The notes beneath the pieces were generated by a model, which searched no databases, was not told where the DNA came from, and was given only the letters and a program-made list of their open reading frames with translations. Shown here piece after piece: positions 53,601 through 60,653 of a stretch of 64,000 bases of DNA. Where the stretch lies: assembly GCA_029237695.1 (NCBI GenBank), contig CM055278.1, positions 74,442,297-74,506,296 on the forward strand. Direction: 5' to 3'. Positions within the stretch are counted from its first letter, which is position 1. Each line of letters opens with the position of its first letter. The position numbers were made by a program, and so were the translations under genes. Source of the DNA: Conchocele bisecta (Eukaryota; Mollusca; Bivalvia; Lucinida; Thyasiridae).

Positions 53601-56600
53601 ACCTTCATTACATCACATTGTCCGCCTTAATCAAATTCAAAGTGTCGCCACACTGCTTGCGACCTGTGCGATCCTGTGCCCAATGTCAAGGTCAAATTAC
53701 TTTGAATTTTTTGTTAAAGTTTTTTTCGTGTACTATATCTCTGCAACTGCTTCACCCAATACCTTCATACTTCACATGGGTGCTTATCATCATTGTCGCA
53801 CCTGCTTGCGGAAAGTGCGATCCTGTGCCCAATGTCAAGGTCAAATTACTTTGAATTTTTTTAAAGTTTTTTCGGTACAATATTACTGCAACTGCTTCAC
53901 CCAATTAAACCTTATACTTCACAGGTGTATCATCATTGTCGCACCTGCTGCGGAAAGCGAATCCTGTGCCCAATGTCAAGGTCAAATTACCTTTGATTAG
54001 TTTTTTCTGTACACTCTGCATGCTTCACCCAATACCTTAACTTCACATGGGTGCTTATCATCATTGTCGCACCTGCTTGCGGAAAGCGCGATCCTGTGCC
54101 CAATGTCAAGGTCAAATTACTTTGAATTTTTTTTTTAAAGTTTTTTCGTGTACTATATCTCTGCAACTGCTTCACCCAATACCTTGATACTTCACATGGG
54201 TGTTTATCATCATTGTCGCACCTGCTTGCGGAAAGCGCGATTCTGTGCCCTATGTCAAGTTCAAATTACTTTGAATTTTTTTGTTAAAGTTTTTTTGTGT
54301 ACTATATCTCTGCAACTGCTTCACCCAATACCTTGATACTTCACATGGGTGTTTATCATCATTGTCACACCTGCTTGTGGAAAGCGCGATATCGTCAGCA
54401 TTTTGGCATACGTCCGTCCGTTCGTCCGTGTGTCCGGTTAAAGTTTTTTGGTTAAAGTTTTTCCATCTACTATATCTATTTTTTTAGTGTCCATGCCTCG
54501 CCCCAAGGCGCGACATGCAGGCCACGGCCATCTAGTCTACAAAAAGTGGGTATAATTATGTTATCCAAGTGTCTATGCTTGGAAAAAACCTGGCCTTCGT
54601 GGCTTTGCCTCGTTTCTTGTTTTTAACTTCACCCATTTTTTCCGCGCAGTCGACTTTTCAATGTTAAGTTTTCGCGTTTTCAATGTTAAGTTTTCGTGTT
54701 TAAGTCCATTTATTTGGTACTGTACCACCTAGGACCACCAAACTTTCACAGCTTCATAATCAAGGGGTACCCACCACATATCACTATCCAACATGTTACT
54801 TTTTTTTTTAACTTCACCCATTTTTTCCGCGCAGTCGACTTAGCCATTTTCAATGTTAAGTTTTCGCGTTTACAATGTTAATGTTTTTGTGTTTAAGTCC
54901 ATTTCTTTGGTACTGTACCCACCTAGGACCACCAAACTTTCCACAGCTTCATAACCAAGGGGTGCCTACCACATACAACTATCCAACATGTGACCATTTT
55001 TTTACCTTCACCTATTATTTCTACGTAATTGACTTAGCCATTTTCTAATGTTAACTTTTTAACGTACGTCTGGTTAGAGTTTTTTGGTTAAAACTTTTTC
55101 GTTATACTATATCTCTGCAACTGCTTCGCCCATTACCTTGAAACTTCACATGGGTGTTTATCATCATCCATATTTTCATTCTAACCCCCAACCGTGCGGC
55201 CCCTGTGCCCAATGTCAAGTCAAATTACTTTGAATTTTTTTGTTAAAGTTTTTTGTGTACTATATCTCTGCAACTGCTTCACCCAATACCTTGATACTTC
55301 ACATGGGTGTTTATCATCATTGTCGCACCTGCTTGCGGAAAGCGCGATCCTGTGCCCAATGTCAAGGTCAAATTACTTTGAATTTTTTTGTTAAAGTTTT
55401 TTCGTGTACTATATCTCTGCAACTGCTTCACCCAATACCTTGATACTTCACATGGGAGTTTATCATCATTGTCGCACCTGCTTGCGGAAAGCGCGATCCT
55501 GTGCCCGATGTCAAGGTCAAATTACTTTGAATTTTTTTGTTAAAGTTTTTTTCGTGTACTATGTCTCTGCAACTGCTTCACCCAATACCTTGATACTTCA
55601 CATGGGTGTTTATCATCATTGTCGCACCTGCTTGCGGAAAGCGCGATCCTGTGCCCAATGTCAAGGTCAAATTACTTTGAATTTTTTTGTTTAAATTTTT
55701 TTCGTGTACTATGTCTCTGCAACTGCTTCACCCAATACCTTGATACTTCACATGTGTGTTTATCATCATTGTCGCACCTGCTTGCGGAAAGCGCGATCCT
55801 GTGCCCAATGTCAAGGTCAAATTACTTTGAATTTTTTTGTTAAAGTTTTTTCGTGTACTATATCTCTGCAACTGCTTCACCCAATACCTTGATACTTCAC
55901 ATGGGTGTTTATCATCATTGTCGCACCTGCTTGCGGAAAGCGCGATCCTGTGCCCAATGTCAAGGTCAAATTACTTTGAATTTTTTTGTTAATTTTTTTT
56001 CGTGTACTATATCTCTGCAACTGCTTCACCCAATACCTTGATACTTCACATGGGTGTTTATCATCATTGTCGCACCTGCTTGCGGAAAGCGCGATCCTGT
56101 GCCCAATGTCAAATTACTTTGAATTTTTTTGTTAAAGTTTTTTCGTGTACTATATCTCTGCAACTACTTCACCCAATACCTTGATACATCACATGGGTGT
56201 TTATCATCATTGTCGCACCTGCTTGCGGAAAGCGCGATCCTGTGCCCAATGTCAAGGTCAAATTACTTTGAATATTTTTGTTAAAGTTTTTTCGTGTACT
56301 ATATCTCTGCAACTGCTTCGCCCATTACCTTGAAACTTCACATGGGTGTTTATCATCATCCATATTTTCATTCTACCCCCCAACCGTGCGGCCCCTGTCC
56401 CAATGTCAAGGTCAAATTACTTTGAATTTTTTTGTTAAAGTTTTTTTGTGTACTATATCTCTGCAACTGCTTCACCCATTACCTTGATACTTCACATGGG
56501 TGTTTATCATCATTGTCGCACCCGCTTGCAGAAAGCGCGATATCGTCGGCATTTTGGCATACGTCCGTCCGTACGTCCGTGTGTCCGGTTAAAGTTTTTT

Positions 56601-59600
56601 CCTTAAACTTTTTCCATCTACTATATCTATTTTTTTAGTGTCCATGCCTCGCCCAAGGCGCGACATGCAGGCCACGGCCATCTAGTCTACAAAAAGTGGG
56701 TATAATTATGTTATCCAAGTGTCTATGCTTGGAAAAAACCTGGCCTTCGTGGCTTTGCCTCGTTTCTTGTTTTTAACTTGACCCATTTTTTCCGCGCAGT
56801 CGACTTAGCCATTTTCAATGTTAAGTTTTCGCGTTTACAATGTTAAGTTTTCGTGTTTAAGTCCATTTCTTTGGTACTCTACCACCTAGGACCACCAAAC
56901 TTTCACAGCTTCATAACCAAGGGGTGCCTACCACATACAACTATCCAACATGTGACCATTTTTTTACCTTCACCTATTATTTCTACGTAATTGACTTAGC
57001 CATTTTCAACGTTAACTTTTTAACGTACGTCTGGTTAAAGTTTTTTGGTTAAAAGTTTTTTGTTATACTATATCTCTGCAACTGCTTCGCCCATTACCTT
57101 GAAACTTCACATGGGTGTTTATCATCGTCCATATTTTCATTCTAACCCCCAACCGTGCGGCCCCTGTGCGCAATGTCAAGGTCAAATTACTTTGAATTTA
57201 TTTGTTAAAGTTTTTTCGTGCACTATATCTCTGCAACTGCTTCACCCATTACCTTGATACTTTACATGGGTGTTTATCATCATTGTCGCACCCGCTTGCG
57301 GAAAGCGCGATATCGTCGGCATTTTGGCATACGTCCATCCGTACGTCCGTGTGTCCGGTTAAAGTTTTTAAAGTTTTTCCATCTACTATATCTATTTTTT
57401 TAGTGTCCATGCCTCGCCCCAATGTGCGACATGCAGGCCACGGCCATCTAGTCTACAAAAAGTGGGTATAATTATGTTATCCAAGTGTCTATGCTTGGAA
57501 AAAACCTGGCCTTCGTGGCTTTGCCTCGTTTCTTGTTTAGTTTTAGGTTGATTTCCGACTTTTTTTCATCATGTTAAATTTCAAAATATTTCACATTTGG
57601 TCTGATTTCAATGGGGTAGGGGGAATCAGCTTTAGTTTCAGATGGCTCTCATTCCTGAATAGGGTTGTGGTGGGTCGGGGCCATCCCTCACAGACTGCTA
57701 AGATTATTACTTATCCTACTGCTTTTGGGAGGGGGCCAAGTGATTCTGGTGTGGCGAGGACCTGGCATCAGATCAGGATTGTTCTGATTTCAGGGCTGAA
57801 TATATTGTTTTTTGGCGGGAGACATACTGTCTCCACGCTATTGGGATCGTGATTCTGGCCATTTGCACGGGTCTACTTTCGGAAGTGGCTCTCTGTTCAT
57901 CGGGGGACGTCTGAATAGGCTCAATTTGCGTTCGCAATTAACAACAGTCAGGTGACATTTAAAGTCAGCGAGTGAACTGAAAGCAAGTTATTAATAGCAA
58001 CGGCAATGCTCAACATTATGTGTAAAATAGTTGGCATGCCCAACTTTACTTTTGAAGAGAACAAATTGCTGTTATTGAGACGCCCCCCATATCGCTATTG
58101 GGATCGTGATTCTCTGTTCATCGGGGGACGTCTCAATAGGCTCAATTTGCGTTCGCAATTAACAACAGTCAGGTGACATTTAAAGTCAGCGAGTGAACTG
58201 AAAGCAAGTTATTAATAGCAACGGCAATGCTCAACATTATGTGTAAAATAGTTGGCATGCCCAACTTTACTTTTGAAGAGAACAAATTGCTATTATTGAG
58301 ACGCCCCCCGTATCGTGTACCGCGACGTCGAAGGTCATTTCTTTTTCATATTGTGGTTTACGGGCGATTTTCGAAAGAGCGAAACAAAATTCATGAAAAC
58401 ATTTTGCCGTTCATGCAGCATACACGTATGTAGGCCTACGCCCAGTAATAATTTTGAAAATATTTCACATAATACGTCTGCAATATACCTCGTAAAACGG
58501 TTTATTAGTCGGACATAAAGCACCTTTGCTTCATCAACCTATTTGTGTTTAGAGCAGGCTGTATTTTACAAACACCAGTAACTGATCAAGTTCTCCAAAT
58601 TTGCAGATTGTGCATCCAATAATCAACATCGAATATATTTCTAACAAGGAATTTCTGAGTATGCAAATTCACAAGTGGCTACTTGTCTCCCGCCAGTCAG
58701 TACTTTCAGTACTTTGATTTATTGTAAATATTCAGTTCTGATTTTGGGATTTTCCCCCCATTATGTACTTGTACAGGTAATATATGGGATTTAGTACTAA
58801 ACCCATTGACCCGGCCTTAAATGACCTTAACAAACACAATTATTTGTTCATAATTCCACAATGTAAGAAGACTCCAGTTCTGCCATTGTTGGAAATGCCC
58901 ATCTCTGATGGTGAAATTGGGCTCATGGCATTATGCCTATCTAGCTCCTGATCTATGGCAGTAAATGTGTGGACAGTAACCGCTGATTATGTAGTACCCT
59001 TATGTAGCCTGATAAGGATCCATATTATTTGTTTGAATTTAGGCGGGTGTTTCACTGACTGAATGTCGAACAGTGTCTGTGCATATGCGCAGGCTGATCT
59101 GGGTCTACACTGGTCACAAATTTTGTAAGTTCTAATTCTCAAAAATATTATCAATCAATCAATCAATCATAAAAACCAACCAACAAACCAATCAATCAAT
59201 ATTTAATATTATTTTCAGGAAATAACGTCATTGGGGGAAGTGACACATCTGTCTCAAGTGAAGGTGGAATCGCAAACGGGCGAGAAGTTTGAGAGAATAT
59301 TTGTCCTGTTCCCAAACTCTCTTCTCATGTTGTCCATGAGCCCGCGACTCAGTGGCTATCAATACGAGGTAAGACCATTACTGCAAACACTATCTGTACA
59401 GGCTCGTCTCGGAAACAATAGGAATTCCTCGGATACCGGTGTAACAGGCCACTTTCCATCCCAGTCAGAAATCCCAGTCAGAGTTTGGACCAGCCCAAAA
59501 AAATCAATTAGTCAACTCCTCCCCCCCCCCCCAGTGTGTGGTAACCAGTTGAGAGGGGAGGAGGGAATATGGGCCGACCCAAAGTCCCCCCCCCCATCTA

Positions 59601-60622
59601 ATACTTATCGTGCGACCCATAGTCCCACCATAAATACAATAATAAATAGTACAGGGGGGGGGACTTTGGGCTGGCCCATAATCCCCCCACCCGCCTGTCG
59701 ACATGCACACACATCAGCGGCAAGATAATTATTAGGTGAGGTGGGGGGAGGACTTTGAATAATAATTCAATAATCCACCCCACCCCTCTGAACTTGTCAC
59801 CATACATACAAATCAGATGCAAGATAAGTAGTGGGGGTGGGGCTTTGGACCGGCCCATAATCCCCCCACCCACCTCAACTCGTCAACATGCACACACATC
59901 AGCTGCAAGTATTAGGTGAGGGTGGGGGAGACTTTGGTATGGTCCATATCCCCCCCTCAAAACTTGTAACCATAAATACAGATCAGATGCAAGATAAGTA
60001 GTACAGGGGGGGGGGGACTTTGGGCCGGCCCATAATCCCCCCTCCCCCCCCACTCTCAATTTGTTAACATGCACACACATCAGCGGCAAGATAATTATTA
60101 GGTGGGGTGCAGGGAGGACTTTGAATAATAATTCAATAATCCACCCCCACCCGTCTGAACTTGTCACCATAAATACAAATCAGATGCAAGATAAGTAGTG
60201 GGGGGGGGGGGGGAGTTTGGCCCCCCCCCCCACTCTCAATTCGTCAACATGCACACACATCAGCGGCAAGATAATTATTAGGTGGGGTGGGGGGAAGAGT
60301 AATAATACAATAATCCACCCCTCCCACCTCTGAACTCGTCAACATAAATACAATACTAAGTAGTACAGGGGTGGGGGGAACTTTGGGCTGGCCCATAATC
60401 CCCCCCCCTCTGAACTCTAAAATAATATATATATATATATATTGACCATAAATACTACACTGTTAACTTATGTCTCAATGTTTTCTACCTTATTTCGTTC
60501 GGGAAAACAAATTAGGTGAGGGGGGGGGGGGGTGGATTTCAGACTGGTGGGGGGAAAGTTGACTAGTTGAAAATCTCTAGTATTAGGTGAGGGTGGGGGG
60601 ACTTTGGGATGGTCCATATCCA

Positions 60623-60653
<31 letters not shown>

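Larger units (their letters stand above)
51064..57535 (+). mobile_element. Self-nested family F complex (two 5' ends, three 3' ends)
   Basis: 5' ends TTAGCCATGTTTTTTG at 51064 and TTAGCCAGGTTTTTTG at 51412; 3' ends AAAAAACCTGGCC...GCCTCGTTTCTTG at 54619, 56769 and 57535. GCCAGGTTTTTT and AAAAAACCTGGC are 12-bp inverted repeats. After the first two 3' ends the text resumes at TTTTAACTT(C/G)ACCCATTTT, an internal family F sequence, as expected if copies inserted into each other. Confidence 0.7.

Noticed and set aside
52284..56638. Repeated 60-195-codon frames ([12 protein letters not shown]..., [17 protein letters not shown]...)
   Set aside because: They are translations of the ~149-bp family F core; the unit is not a multiple of three, frames shift from unit to unit, and stops vary with single-base indels.
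57571..57852. 93-codon frame as a gene
   Set aside because: It spans the boundary between a 400-bp interspersed repeat and the family E insertion.
59231..59728. 165-codon frame starting inside the PH exon as a separate gene
   Set aside because: The first part is the PIX PH exon; the rest runs through the GTAAGA donor into intron and G/C-run satellite.
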